Shown in pieces: positions 1-9,075 of a DNA stretch of 64,000 nucleotides (position 1 is the stretch's first letter; each line of letters starts with the position of its first letter). Origin of the DNA: Xanthomonas phaseoli pv. phaseoli (lineage in GTDB: Bacteria > Pseudomonadota > Gammaproteobacteria > Xanthomonadales > Xanthomonadaceae); assembly GCA_022749655.1 (NCBI GenBank), contig CP094243.1, positions 4,216,001-4,280,000 on the forward strand, written 5' to 3'. The position numbers and the translations under genes were made by a program. The notes beneath the pieces are model-generated. The model was not told the DNA's origin. It saw only the letters and a program-made list of their open reading frames with translations, and ran no database searches.

Positions 1-70
1 GGAGTCGAGATTGGGGATTCGCGAATGCAAAAGCGACGTCGCTTCTAGCGAATCTCCAATCCCGACTCCC
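1..70. repeat. Intergenic inverted repeat downstream of ybaB
   Basis: The first 22 bases (ggagtcgagattggggattc then gc) reappear, nearly exactly, as their reverse complement at about 49-70, leaving a loop of roughly 26 bases. It lies just downstream of ybaB on the minus strand. It could fold as a transcript-end hairpin, but there is no clear U-run, so a mobile intergenic palindrome is equally possible. Confidence 0.45.
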
Positions 71-83
71 GAATTCCCCTCGA

Positions 84-404
84 TCAGAACGGCAGCTTCA
101 TGCCCGGCGGCAACTGCATGCCGGCAGTCGCCGAGCCCATGCGGTCCTTGGATTCGGCGTCGATCTTGTTGGAGGCGTCGTTGAAGGCGGCGGCGATCAG
201 ATCCTCGGCCATCTCCTGGTCGGAGAGGATGCTCGGGTCGATACGCACCTTGCGGCACTCCTTGGCGCCGGTCAGCGTCACGCTGACCATGCCACCGCCA
301 GCGGTGCCGGTGACTTCCAGCTTGGCCAGTTCTTCCTGGACGCGCTGCAGGTTCTCCTGCATCTTCTGCGCCTGCTGCATCAGTTGGGCAATATTTCCAC
401 GCAT
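84..404 (-). CDS. ybaB: YbaB/EbfC family nucleoid-associated protein
   Basis: This 106-residue protein is of the usual length for the YbaB/EbfC family of small dimeric DNA-binding proteins. It opens with [16 protein letters not shown] and a long amphipathic helix. The centre has the family stretch [11 protein letters not shown], followed by a conserved acidic helix, and the C-terminus is short and methionine- and proline-rich. The start codon is 6 bases after the dnaX stop, so the two genes are surely cotranscribed; recR usually follows in gammaproteobacteria and would lie just outside the window. The role, from the family, is general DNA binding and nucleoid organisation. No oddities. Confidence 0.95.
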   Translation of the reverse strand: MRGNIAQLMQQAQKMQENLQRVQEELAKLEVTGTAGGGMVSVTLTGAKECRKVRIDPSILSDQEMAEDLIAAAFNDASNKIDAESKDRMGSATAGMQLPPGMKLPF

Positions 405-410
405 GGGTCG

Positions 411-2492
411 TTACTCGTCGTAAGGGCGGATGGAATCGGGCACGATACGCGCGCCTTGCTGCTGGATCAGCAACTGCACCGTCGGGTCGTTCATGAAGGC
501 TGTTTCGGCCGCGCTCTGGCGCTCGCCTTTCTGCCGGTTGGCACGCTCGTGCAAGGTTTCGACATCGGCACTACCGGTTTCGATGACGATGCGCGGCGGA
601 TTTCCCAACACCGGTGCCAGCGCCTGCGCAAGGTTGGCGATGGAGCGCTCGGAGTGGAGATATTCGAAGCCCGGCGCCAGCGCCAGCCGCAGCACGCCAT
701 CGCGATGGCCGATAAAGGCGGCGTTGGCGGCCAACTGGCGCGACGGGCCATTCAAGCCACTGCGCGTGACCAGCTCCAGCCATTGCTCGGCATCGGCGAT
801 GCGGCCGTCATCGAGCAGGGCCGTCGCGTCGGTTGCCGAGTCCGATGCGGGCGCGGCCGTTGTGGGTGGCGCAACCAGCGCTGGCTCTTCAAACGATGAG
901 GGATCGACCAGCGCGACCGGCAATGACACGACAAGCGAAGCCGGAGCTTCCACCGCAGCGTCAGACGCAATCGCATCGGGCTGCGCGAGCTCGGCGGGCG
1001 CAGACGGCGGAGCCATCGCCGCTTCGGGCGCAAGCACGGCCATGGTGTCGTGCGCCGGCGCGGCCTGCGCCCGCACCGGTGCATCGTCCACGGCCCACGG
1101 CGGCGTGTCGTCATTACGCGCATTGGCTGCCGACGTGCGGCCGGCCGGAGGAGGCGCTTGAGAGGGAAGCACGACGACGGGAGCCGCAGCCGGAGTCGGG
1201 GTTGCCTGGGTCGCTGATGCCGGCAAGGACGCCTCCACTGCCGCAGCGGGCATCGTGGCGGTCACCGCAGCAGGCGCGGACACTACGGCGGGCGCAGCCG
1301 TCACCGGCGCTACCGCTGCCGGCGCAGCAGCCTGGCCGCCGGCAGCGGTCGAACGCGCGCCACCGCCTGCGCTGGCTCCGCGCCCGTCATCCGAGCCGCC
1401 AGCGGGCACCGCCGCTGCGGGGCGGAAGGCAAGCATGCGCAGTACTGCCATTTCGAAACCGGCGCGTTGGCTGGGCGCCAGATACAGGTCGCGCCGCCCG
1501 TTGAGCGCCATCTGGTACCACAGCTGCACCACTTCCGGCCGCAGCTGCGCCGCAAACGGCGTCGGGTCGATGCCGTCGCCGACAAAGGCCACCGACGGCA
1601 CCAGCTGCTGCACCTGCACCCGGTGCAATGCCTCGGCCAGGGCCTCCAGCACGCCGCTCCAATCGGGCGAAAATTCGGCCAGCGCGGCCACCACCTGCAA
1701 CAGGCGCGCGCCATCGCCATCGGCCAACGACTGCAGCATCGCGCCGACCTGGGTGCGGTCCACCGTGCCCAGCATTGTGCGCACCACATCCTCGCGCAGC
1801 GCACCGCCGGCGTAGGCGATGGCCTGGTCCAGCAGCGACAGGCCATCGCGCAGCGAGCCGTCGGCCGCCTTGGACAGCTGCACGATCGCCGACGGGTCCG
1901 ATTCGATCTGCTCGGCGGCCAGGATGCGGGTCATCTGGCCCTGGATCTGGTCTTCGTCCAGGCGCTTGAGGTTGAACTGCAGGCAGCGCGACAGCACCGT
2001 CACCGGCAATTTCTGCGGGTCGGTGGTGGCCAGCAGGAACTTCACGTGCTCGGGCGGCTCTTCCAACGTCTTCAGCAGCGCATTGAACGCCGCCTTGGAC
2101 AGCATGTGCACTTCGTCGATCAGGTAGACCTTGAACTTGCCGCGCGAGGGCATGTACTGCGCGTTCTCGATCACCTCGCGCACATCGTCCACGCCGGTGT
2201 TGGACGCGGCATCGATCTCCAACAGGTCGATGTAGCGCCCGGCGTCGATGTCCAGGCAGGCCGGGCACGTCCCGCACGGATCGGCACTGGTGCCGGTCTC
2301 GCAATTGAGCGATTTGGCGAAAATGCGCGCAATGGTGGTCTTGCCCACGCCACGGGTGCCGGTGAACAGGAACGCGTGATGCACACGCCCACTGTCGAGC
2401 GCGTTACTGAGCGCGCGGACCACGTGTTCCTGGCCTACGAGTTCGGCAAAACGCTTCGGGCGCCACTTGCGGGCGAGAACGAGATAAGACAT
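411..2492 (-). CDS. dnaX: DNA polymerase III subunits gamma and tau
   Basis: The product is the clamp-loader ATPase of the DNA polymerase III holoenzyme. The start is set at MSYLVLARKWRPKRF, the conserved DnaX N-terminus; an in-frame extension of 49 residues upstream is Pro/Gly-rich and unlike the family. The AAA+ domain shows Walker A GTRGVGKTT, a zinc module with four cysteines (about residues 64-79), Walker B LIDEVHML and sensor-1 LLATTDP. A long Ala/Pro-rich linker of low complexity (about residues 380-570) precedes the tau C-terminal domain. At 693 residues this is a full-length tau. I did not find a convincing A-rich slippery site of the E. coli kind. It is followed at 6 bases by ybaB. 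Confidence 0.96.
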   Translation of the reverse strand: MSYLVLARKWRPKRFAELVGQEHVVRALSNALDSGRVHHAFLFTGTRGVGKTTIARIFAKSLNCETGTSADPCGTCPACLDIDAGRYIDLLEIDAASNTGVDDVREVIENAQYMPSRGKFKVYLIDEVHMLSKAAFNALLKTLEEPPEHVKFLLATTDPQKLPVTVLSRCLQFNLKRLDEDQIQGQMTRILAAEQIESDPSAIVQLSKAADGSLRDGLSLLDQAIAYAGGALREDVVRTMLGTVDRTQVGAMLQSLADGDGARLLQVVAALAEFSPDWSGVLEALAEALHRVQVQQLVPSVAFVGDGIDPTPFAAQLRPEVVQLWYQMALNGRRDLYLAPSQRAGFEMAVLRMLAFRPAAAVPAGGSDDGRGASAGGGARSTAAGGQAAAPAAVAPVTAAPAVVSAPAAVTATMPAAAVEASLPASATQATPTPAAAPVVVLPSQAPPPAGRTSAANARNDDTPPWAVDDAPVRAQAAPAHDTMAVLAPEAAMAPPSAPAELAQPDAIASDAAVEAPASLVVSLPVALVDPSSFEEPALVAPPTTAAPASDSATDATALLDDGRIADAEQWLELVTRSGLNGPSRQLAANAAFIGHRDGVLRLALAPGFEYLHSERSIANLAQALAPVLGNPPRIVIETGSADVETLHERANRQKGERQSAAETAFMNDPTVQLLIQQQGARIVPDSIRPYDE

Positions 2493-2662
2493 CGGGCAAC
2501 CGGCTTTGTTTGAGCCGATATTGTGCCATGGCGCGTCAAGTTGATCGTTCAGCGGCCGTGGTGCTCCGGCGCCGCCACCCACCGGAGGACGGCCGGACAG
2601 CAGCGATGGCCGGCCAAACGCCTGCGCGGACGCGGTCATGCCGGACCGCCGGATCCTTTACC

Positions 2663-2691
2663 TTGTTAATGGCGCCTGCGGCGGCTAGAAT
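2663..2691 (+). promoter_or_regulatory. Sigma-70 type promoter of tRNA-Ser
   Basis: A -35 box TTGTTA (2663-2668) and a -10 box TAGAAT (2686-2691) are separated by exactly 17 bases. They lie about 37 bases before the mature 5' end of tRNA-Ser, in the space between divergent dnaX and the tRNA. Both boxes and the spacing fit a strong housekeeping promoter. This is sequence reading only. Confidence 0.65.
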
Positions 2692-2728
2692 CCCGCTCCT
2701 GCCGACGACCCGGTCGCACGGCAGGTAC

Positions 2729-2821
2729 GGAGAGGTGTCCGAGTGGTTGAAGGAGCACGCCTGGAAAGTGTGTAAGCGTCTAAACCGCGCTTCGGGGGTT
2801 CGAATCCCCCTCTCTCCGCCA
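2729..2821 (+). tRNA. tRNA-Ser (anticodon GGA)
   Basis: The sequence folds as a class II tRNA: acceptor ggagagg pairs with cctctcc, the T arm is gggggttcgaatccccc, the variable arm is long, and CCA is encoded. The anticodon loop reads CT-GGA-AA, so it decodes UCC/UCU. The 3' end is the integration target of the genomic island that starts right after it, and the gene is kept intact by the attL sequence. Confidence 0.96.
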
Positions 2822-2822
2822 G
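2804..2822. repeat. attL, 19-bp direct repeat at the left island end
   Basis: The 19 bases atccccctctctccgccag cover the end of the T arm, the acceptor 3' strand and CCA of tRNA-Ser. They recur perfectly at 36931-36949. A tyrosine recombinase gene lies directly beside this copy, the usual arrangement for a tRNA-integrated element. Confidence 0.93.
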
Positions 2823-2830
2823 ATTACGCA

Positions 2831-2855
2831 AACCCCTGTTTACGCAGGGGTTTTT
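2831..2855 (+). terminator. Intrinsic terminator of tRNA-Ser
   Basis: The stem aacccctg / caggggtt has a 6-base loop and is followed by a run of T. It starts about 10 bases after the tRNA CCA. It lies on the island side of attL, so it was brought in by the element. Confidence 0.85.
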
Positions 2856-2907
2856 GCTATCTGGATCCGAATGGATGCAGGACACAAATCGGGACACACC
2901 TTTCCCG

Positions 2908-4441
2908 ATGCGGATTCCCCATCACCTAACCCGCGCGCCCTCCGGGCGCTGGTCCTTCCGGCAGCGCGTGCCAGCCGATCTCCAAGCCGTGGTAGGACGA
3001 CGGCTTCTCAAGCGCACCTTGCGAACCTCTGACCTCTCCGAGGCTCGGCTGCGCGCGCTTTTGCTCGCGGATGGCTATGCTCGAGCCTTCATGGTGTTGA
3101 GGGAACAACGCATGGCTGACATGACCCGGAAGGAAGTGGACGCGCTGATCGAGCGGCTGACCACCGGCCAGGACAAGATCGCGGAGCTGACCCTCCACCG
3201 AAACCGCCGGCGAGACGGGACCATCGAAGAACGCTGGCAGATCGACACGCCCGACGATGTGGCGCTGTATCGGCAGATGATGGAGCTGGAGGCCCGGCCA
3301 GCAGCGGCACTGGAACCGCCAGCGCCCGAGCCGAGCAGGCGCCGTGTGTTTGCCGAGCAGCATCTCCCTGCCCCGACTCATGCCTCCAAACCGGTCATCG
3401 AAGCGATCACGCTGGGCAAGGCCCGGGATGCTTGGCTCGAGACGATCAAGGCCAGCGCGCTGCCGAAGACCTACACCATCAAGAAGACGGCGATTGAGGC
3501 CCTGGTGAGCTTCCATGGCCCGCACGTCAGGGTTCATGCACTGACCAGGGCCGACTTGGCCCGGTGGTATCAGGACATGCGCGGCAAGGGTGCCTCCACC
3601 CCGACGCTGACCAACAAACAGTCCTACATCGGTGGCAAGGGGGATTTTTGAGTGGGCAATGGCTTCCGGGCACTACCCCAAGGGTGACAACCCGGCTTCG
3701 GGCCATGTGAGCTACAGCACCCGAGAAAAGCGCGCCCGTAGGAAGTTCGGCTTCAAGGCCTACGACAGCCACCAGGTCCAAGCCCTCTTTCACCCCGCCG
3801 CGTTCGAAGGCCTGCCGCTGTCTGGCCGGTGGGCGGCGCTCATTGGCTTGTATACGGGCGCCAGGGCCTCAGAGGTTGGCCAGCTTCTCATCGATGACAT
3901 CGTGGAAGAAGGTGGCCTGCCCTGCATTCGCGTGTCCGATGAGGGCGAACACCAGAAGGTCAAAACGGAGGTGAGCCTGCGGACCGTGCCCGTTCACCCC
4001 GACCTGGTGGCGCTGGGCTTCCTAACCTGGGTGGCCGGCCTGCGCGCCGAAGGCCAAAGCCGACTGTTCCCTGCGGCCAAAGCGGACGCCAAGAACGGCG
4101 CCGGCAACTGGATCACCAAATGTTTCAGTCGCCACTTGGAAGAGGTGGGCAAGCAGTGGCCCAAAGCCAAACGGGGCTTTCATTCGCTGCGCAAAACCCT
4201 GATCCAGGAGCTCCAGGGCCAAGGCGTCTCATCAGAGATGCGGGCGCAGCTCGTTGGCCACGAGCTCGATGACGAGCATCACGTTACCTACAGCCGCCCT
4301 TTCACGGCCAAGGAAAAGCTGGAAGGGCTGAAGGGAGCATCGCCCGGCTTGTCTGTTTTGTCGTATGGATTGCTCCTGGACGCGCTCAAGCCTTTGCTCG
4401 ACACGGGACTCGCCGGCAGCAAGAGGAAGCGGCGGAACTGA
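2908..4441 (+). CDS. Tyrosine recombinase (island integrase), frameshifted
   Basis: This is a site-specific recombinase that would integrate and excise the island at tRNA-Ser. The start chosen is MRIPHHLTRAPSGRWSFRQRV, since the N-terminal arm-binding pattern begins there; in-frame ATGs at 2854 and 2875 overlap the terminator. The reading frame changes near 3640, in caagggggattttt, where the first frame ends and a second goes on with GIFEWAM. The catalytic domain in the second part shows Arg I in YTGARASE, a lysine strand KTEVSLRTVPVH, HSLRKT (His-x-x-Arg), and a GHELDDE helix followed by Tyr in VTYSR. The gene reads away from the tRNA. Total length would be about 510 residues, normal for the family. 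Confidence 0.9.
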
Positions 4442-4460
4442 AAGAAGACCATCGAGCCTT

Positions 4461-4871
4461 CTACAACACCGCTTCGACCCGAATAACACACAGATGGCCA
4501 CCGAAGAAGGGGGCTCTATCGACGGGCCCGCTGAATCGTCCGGTGACTCGAAGCTTCTTCCCATCCAGGTCGCGATAAATCTTGTCCATGGCAACCGCAT
4601 CCCCGGTGGCCGCCTCGTATACCTCTGCCTCCGGTGCCAGCACCAGTATCGACCGCTCTGGATAGCCGCTGTAGTAGCCCGTTACCTCAACGACTTTGCC
4701 AACCCAGCGCTGCGGCTGGGCAAGCAACTCATTGAGCGCTGCTTCTTTTGGCCACCAAGCCGTTCCGCAGTCCGGGTCAGTGTTCCTGTGGGCGTGGACG
4801 CCTATGGATAGAGCCACCAACAAGACCGCGCTGGCAGCAAGCGCAACCGAACTTCGCTTTCGAAGGCGCAC
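4461..4871 (-). CDS. Hypothetical exported or membrane-anchored protein
   Basis: The 136-residue product begins with basic residues and a hydrophobic stretch (about residues 8-27, ending IGVHA), which looks like a signal peptide or anchor. The rest is soluble: a helix with LLAQPQRWVGK, then alternating hydrophobic strands (VVEVTGYY, LRVTGRF, CVIRVEAVL) suggestive of a small beta barrel of OB type. It has two cysteines that could pair in the periplasm. The gene is convergent with the integrase, 19 bases from its end. I do not recognise the family. Confidence 0.6.
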   Translation of the reverse strand: MRLRKRSSVALAASAVLLVALSIGVHAHRNTDPDCGTAWWPKEAALNELLAQPQRWVGKVVEVTGYYSGYPERSILVLAPEAEVYEAATGDAVAMDKIYRDLDGKKLRVTGRFSGPVDRAPFFGGHLCVIRVEAVL

Positions 4872-4954
4872 TGCGTAGGCTCCTTATGAGATCTGAGTTG
4901 CCTGCCTCGAGACGACTGCCCATGCTGGGCTGCACCTCGACGCCAGAGCCCGCC

Positions 4955-5359
4955 TCAACCGGGAAACTTCGGGAACTTCTCGTCCGGATGATTCTTCTTC
5001 CACTCGTTGTAGGCGGCGGTTCCTTCCCAGGCACTGAACGCGCGAGGTGGCCTGCCCCGCCCGCTCCAGGTCTCACCGGTGTGAGGCAGCCAATACTTCG
5101 GCGCTACTTCCTGCTTCGGGCCTGCCGCGGGCTTCTTGGCTTTCGCACCAGAAATCACGTAGCCAGCGATCTCGGCTCGCTTCTTCGAGTCGAAACTGTC
5201 AGCGAACGACTTCAGGAGTTCGACGATCTGGTCGAATGCCTCGTCTGACTGCTGTCCGATGAGCTGGGCCTCCTGCTCCTCCAACTTGCGCAGTTCGTCG
5301 GCAAGCTTGGCTTTGGCCTCGGCAATCTCAGCCAAATTGGCAGTGCTCTTTGAGCTCAT
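4955..5359 (-). CDS. H-NS-like nucleoid-associated protein
   Basis: The 134-residue protein has the two-part structure of H-NS relatives. The N-terminal half (about residues 1-60) is a charged coiled coil rich in Ala, Glu and Lys for oligomerisation. A flexible Lys/Ala/Pro linker follows, and the C-terminus holds the DNA-binding motif, here TWSGRGRPPRAF. Family members bind AT-rich DNA in the minor groove and silence acquired genes. It stands alone on the minus strand with a leader of about 330 bases. An island-borne copy probably silences island genes or interferes with host H-NS; this is inference. Confidence 0.85.
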   Translation of the reverse strand: MSSKSTANLAEIAEAKAKLADELRKLEEQEAQLIGQQSDEAFDQIVELLKSFADSFDSKKRAEIAGYVISGAKAKKPAAGPKQEVAPKYWLPHTGETWSGRGRPPRAFSAWEGTAAYNEWKKNHPDEKFPKFPG

Positions 5360-5687
5360 GTCGGACTCTCTTAGTAGGGTGTGTTGATTGTCCGCCCCAC
5401 GGATCAGCCGGGCAACAGCTGCCGCGTCAGTCGCAGCTCACCGGCTCAGACCCCCGTCGCCGTCCAAGGAGGTTCTCATCGGACACGTGGATCATGCGTG
5501 ATCTACTCCGTCGATGCCTAGGCGGAATCAGCTGCGTTACTTTCGGTGCCCTGCGCCCAAGAGTGGACATGTTGATCCTATTGCGCGGCTAAAGTGCTGA
5601 TGTGTGAACCAGCACTCGCTGAAGCGGCTTGTGCGTTTGCAAATGCGCGCTTGTATACGGGCTTCCCCATTGCTCACAAGGAGCGTT
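5360..5687. other. Gene-free stretch between the H-NS-like gene and the next gene
   Basis: About 330 bases without a gene I can support. It must hold the promoters of the two divergent genes. Short open frames on the plus strand (5350-5592, 5604-5687) have no ribosome site and no recognisable product. Confidence 0.5.
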
Positions 5688-6014
5688 ATGCCAGACGACA
5701 CACAACTTCGAATCGCCAGCCGTTTGCTAGGTCCGCTGCTCTGTCAGCACCCCACCCGTTTGTTGCAGGAGCGGATGGAAGACATCCAACACAGCCTAGA
5801 CGTCGCCGCAGAACTGATGCGTCGCCGCGAGAGCGGGAGCTCGGCCCCTTCTTCTTACGATTACGCACCTCCAAAACCTGGGGATGAAGTCCGAACCCGC
5901 GAAGCCATCATTGTTCGTGACATGATTTCGCAAAACGACTGGCGCGCGAAGCGGCAGCGCGGTGATGACGGAGATGCTAAACCGTCTCCCCGGAAGAAGC
6001 CGACGCTTCACTAA
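5688..6014 (+). CDS. Hypothetical protein, 108 residues
   Basis: The start is fixed by a good ribosome binding site (aaggag, 4 bases before the ATG at 5688); an in-frame ATG 84 bases upstream lacks one. The protein is hydrophilic. The first half is helical (about residues 8-45, with HPTRLLQERMEDIQ), and the C-terminal third is rich in Arg, Lys, Asp and Pro, ending KKPTLH. No signal peptide or membrane segment is seen, and I do not recognise the family. A terminator follows closely, so it is probably a single transcript. Confidence 0.6.
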   Translation: MPDDTQLRIASRLLGPLLCQHPTRLLQERMEDIQHSLDVAAELMRRRESGSSAPSSYDYAPPKPGDEVRTREAIIVRDMISQNDWRAKRQRGDDGDAKPSPRKKPTLH

Positions 6015-6335
6015 GTAAAAAGCTCGCCCGGAAGCACTGCGCCGTGCCCTAGCGATTGGGGCACGAGCCGTTTTTATAGCTACCCACCCTGCTCCCAGCT
6101 TTACAGGCTAAGGGCCTTCATCGCCATGCTGCCTCAGAAGGCCACTGTAGGGGATTCGCCCGCAGTGTGGAAAGCCTTCCGCAGGCGCGAATCGCTGGGG
6201 AAAATCTATCGGTCCATGCTTCTGAAGGGGGCACTCCGCTGTATGCACCACGCTCGCCGTGCCCCTCGGGTAGCCGAGAGCTGATGCAAGGGACGCCGAG
6301 GACAATCTCTTCCGGTGCTGCCAGGCTGCTGTTGC
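6015..6335. other. Gene-free stretch with terminator, upstream of the relaxase 3' end
   Basis: About 320 bases. The left part holds the intrinsic terminator near 6042-6075. I see no supported gene in the remainder; open frames at 6108-6459 on the minus strand overlap each other and lack start signals. Confidence 0.45.
6042..6075 (+). terminator. Intrinsic terminator
   Basis: The inverted repeat gtgccc / gggcac (6044-6049 with 6059-6064) is followed by gagccg and five T. It lies about 30 bases after the stop of the preceding 108-residue gene. Confidence 0.65.
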
Positions 6336-7922
6336 TCAATGCGGGCGAGGTGCGCGTTGGGCAGGCGGCGGAGGCATCTGCGAACGCATCTGGCTGTTTG
6401 CTCCTGATAGCGGCTTCTCCGCTGCCAAGGCATACCGAGTCAGCATTTCCTGACTCCAAGACTCCAAGTGCCCAGCAGCGGCAGCGGCATCAGCCTCGCA
6501 AAGTGCTTGCTGCTCAGGTGTCACCAAGGTCCTGACCTCCGCAAGTTCGGAGGTGCGCATCTCGAGGGCACTCAGGCGACGCCCCCTCCGTTGCTTCCAC
6601 TCCCCTTGCGTCCACGCCGTGCCTGGCTGGGCGTTGTTGACAGTGAACTCTTCCCACGCGCGCTCCGCCATGTGTTGGAGCCTCGTTGCGCGACGCTCTG
6701 CTTCAAGTCGGCGGGAGAACTTCAATACGGCAACTTTGAACCGGCGCAGCCGACGAACCAGCTCCCGCAGATCAGAAGGCAGCCGGCGATTGTCCGCGAA
6801 CACCTTGGCGCGCTCCTGTGCTCTTTCGATGAGCTGGAGGGTCGCGCGAAGGGTTTCTCGGAGCGCATGTCCAAGCGTTGCCAGCCAGTGCTCCTGAGCC
6901 TCACCAATCAGTTCCTCCAGCGAAGATGCATCGGAAGGCGAGCCGGCCACGATCCCGTTGCGCGCTTGCGCCTGCGCTGGACCAAGCAGTGTTCTAGCCG
7001 CACGACTACTGACGCGAATGTGGCTGCCCTGCTGACCGAGGGGAAGGTCCAAAACCGCAGGTGATCGGTTGCTTTCTTTCGCCGCTTGGACGCGGCTATG
7101 GCCCGGAGGGACCTCCATCGCACGGCCTTCCGATTCAAAAAGGGCAATCAGCTTCTTGAAGGTCTCTTCGTTTCCCTCCTCAACTCGGCGGTTGGCTTCC
7201 GCCAGCGTCGAGTCAGCCCCCGACGCTCGATGGCCGTAGCTTCCTTGCCCATGTGCCGGGTCGGATCTCGCGACAAAACAGCAGCCCTCGCGAGATCACC
7301 GCTACTCAAGGCCTCTTCGGCTTGGTCCTTGAGGCTTCGGTGGTCCACGGTGGCCGCAATCTCCGCAGCGGCCAAGTGTGCGTTGGTCGTCACGGCGATG
7401 AGCTCCCTCAGCCACTGCACTTCGGCACGACCCGAAGGACCGCCATCCAGCTCGCGCGTTTTATCCGCCAGGCCATGGGGCGCGACGCGTCGCGTCGTGG
7501 CCAGCACGTGGACGTGGTAGTTCAGTCCATCCCTTGTGCCCGGGCTGTGGATACTTGCTTGCGCAGCGAAGCCATAGCGCGCTACCAGTGCCCGGGTCAC
7601 CTCGAGGGCGAGGGCGGAACGCTGGGTGTCGTTGAGCTCGTGGGGCAAAGCGAACTCGAACTCCCGAGCCACGGTTGCGTCCTTTCGGCGCTCCGCGGCC
7701 TCTGCTGCAGTCCAGAGCTCGGCGGGCACCAACGCCCAGTCCGGCGCGTGCTCGGGAGCGATGACCCCGGGTCTCGACTACGCCGTCGCGACGGCGGTAG
7801 TCGTGGCGCACGCCGGTGCGCTCATCGGCGAGCAGAAGGCCTGCTCTGTAAGCGGCAGCGACCACTGAAGAGTGGCCCTTGGCGCGACTAAACGTTTTGA
7901 GGTTTGCGTGATAGATCGCCAT
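6336..7922 (-). CDS. MobA/MobL family relaxase (MOB-Q type), frameshifted
   Basis: This would nick the transfer origin and lead the DNA strand into the recipient. The true start is MAIYHANLKTFSRAKG at 7922, a typical MobA/MobL opening whose Tyr is the likely nicking residue, followed by SSVVAAAYRAG. The metal-binding motif is NYHVHVLATTRR. The frame changes twice. Near 7773 one G is missing from a run (ccccggg on the plus strand), so VVETRG should continue as VIAPEHAPDWALVPAELW. Near 7210 RRGL should continue as LAEANRRVEEGNEE. The C-terminal half (6336-7118) is a long basic helical region that ends in PPPPAQRAPRPH. The reconstructed length is about 528 residues. The gene is divergent from the TraD-like gene. 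Confidence 0.82.
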
Positions 7923-7980
7923 AAGACTCCGAAGCAGTGGGGTTGCTCCGTTTATGCCTTGGCTTTGGATTTTCGCAAGC

Positions 7981-8058
7981 GCCCTCGGCGCTTGGGGTTC
8001 AAGGGGCGAAGCCCTTTGCGCACGCGTTCCGCAGGGAACGCCTAGGTGCGCTCTTGCT
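7981..8058. other. Candidate origin of transfer (oriT)
   Basis: This is the gap between the divergent relaxase and TraD-like genes. It has stacked inverted repeats: agcgccctcggcgct, a second gggc..gccc hairpin, and gcgttcc / ggaacgc (8024-8030 with 8035-8041). Directly after the last hairpin comes ctaggtgcgctcttgc (8042-8057). MOB-Q origins of the RSF1010/R1162 kind have a hairpin followed by a TAA-TGCGCCCT-like nick region, as I recall, and this matches in form. By analogy the nick would fall near 8050/8051. Confidence 0.6.
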
Positions 8059-8184
8059 TTCTTCGCTCTACTTCTGATTTTTGACTTTCTTCGCTTCTTG
8101 CAAGGCCGCGGCCTTGCTACCTCAAAGTGCTTGACGAGCGCCCATTCCTTGGTTGACTGATTCCCAAGCCAACTGGAGAAACGC

Positions 8185-8489
8185 ATGACTGCCACTGACC
8201 ACTATCGAGCTCAAATCAAACGTGCCACCGAGCGCATGGCACAACTCCAAGCGAAAGAGCTTCTAGCTACTCAGCGTCGCGAAAGCAAAGCCAGGGAGAC
8301 GGCCAAGCTTGAGATGAGAAGGCGCCGTGAGAAAGTGGCAGATCTCGTTTTTGCGTGGGCGCGGAAGCTCTCGACGATGCGGAACTGATCGGCGCTCTTC
8401 TACAGCACATGGATGCCCGTGGAGACTTGGCCGCTCAGGAAAACACGCGCCTGCTTGGCGCGCGTCGACTTCAAAGCCGCAGCCATTGA
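8185..8489 (+). CDS. Small TraD-like conjugal transfer accessory protein, frameshifted
   Basis: The start MTATDHYRAQIKRATERMAQL follows the ribosome site ggagaa. The N-terminal half is a strongly charged helix (about residues 5-55, with RRESKARETAKLEMRRRREK), as in the small TraD/MobC proteins encoded next to MobA/MobL relaxases. The frame is lost near 8355, after LVFA. In the next frame it continues GAEALDDAELIGALL and ends at 8489, giving about 100 residues, the usual size. It is divergent from the relaxase across the candidate oriT. Its likely role is as a relaxosome accessory protein. Confidence 0.72.
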
Positions 8490-8625
8490 CACCGGCGGCT
8501 GCGAGCTCTGCGTCATCGCCCCACCAGCCCAAATCGACCTGCGGAGGATGGCGACACTTCGCGAACAATGGAGGTAGCTACACTCGCTCGAGCCGGCAAC
8601 AGCGCCATGCTTGTGAGGTAAGAGA

Positions 8626-9075
8626 GTGCCCGAGAAGATCTCGCCTGAAACCCGTTCCCGAATGATGTCCGGGATAAGAGGAAAGAACACACGGCCTGAA
8701 ATCGCGGTTCGTTCATTTTTACACCGAAATGGTTTTCGATTTCGGCTACATGGCCGTCAACTTCACGGCAGGCCGGACTTGGTCTTGCCGCGCTGGAATG
8801 CTGTTGTCTTCGTGCACGGCTGCTTCTGGCATGGCCATTTGGGTTGCCGCTACTTCAAGCTACCGAAGACGCGGGCAGACTTCTGGAAAGCCAAGATTGA
8901 AGCCAACTCCCAACGTGACGCTCTCACTGTCAACCTGCTTCGCGAAGCAGGTTGGAGAGTTGGCATCATCTGGGAGTGCGCCCTGCGAGACGATCCAAGC
9001 AAGGCGCTAGGGGAGCTGCTTCAATTCCTCCGCTCAGGCGATGAGTCGGCCGAGATAACCTCGGCCAAAAATTGA
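8626..9075 (+). CDS. vsr: Very short patch repair endonuclease (Vsr)
   Basis: Vsr nicks DNA at T:G mismatches that arise when 5-methylcytosine deaminates, and is usually paired with a cytosine-5 methyltransferase. The 149-residue product has the full family pattern: MSGIRGKNTRPE near the N-terminus, DLVLPRWNAVVFVHGCFWHGH with the catalytic Asp and zinc-binding Cys/His, a further Cys in CRYFKLPKTR, and GWRVGIIWEC. The start codon is GTG, directly followed by PEKIS. It is convergent with the methyltransferase and the two stops abut (9075/9076), which supports a functional pair. Some antiphage modules also use Vsr-fold nucleases for cleavage, so repair is not the only possible role. Confidence 0.93.
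   Translation: MPEKISPETRSRMMSGIRGKNTRPEIAVRSFLHRNGFRFRLHGRQLHGRPDLVLPRWNAVVFVHGCFWHGHLGCRYFKLPKTRADFWKAKIEANSQRDALTVNLLREAGWRVGIIWECALRDDPSKALGELLQFLRSGDESAEITSAKN

Noticed and set aside
6108..6459. Short minus-strand frames after the relaxase
   Set aside because: Overlapping frames with no start signal, just outside the reconstructed relaxase.
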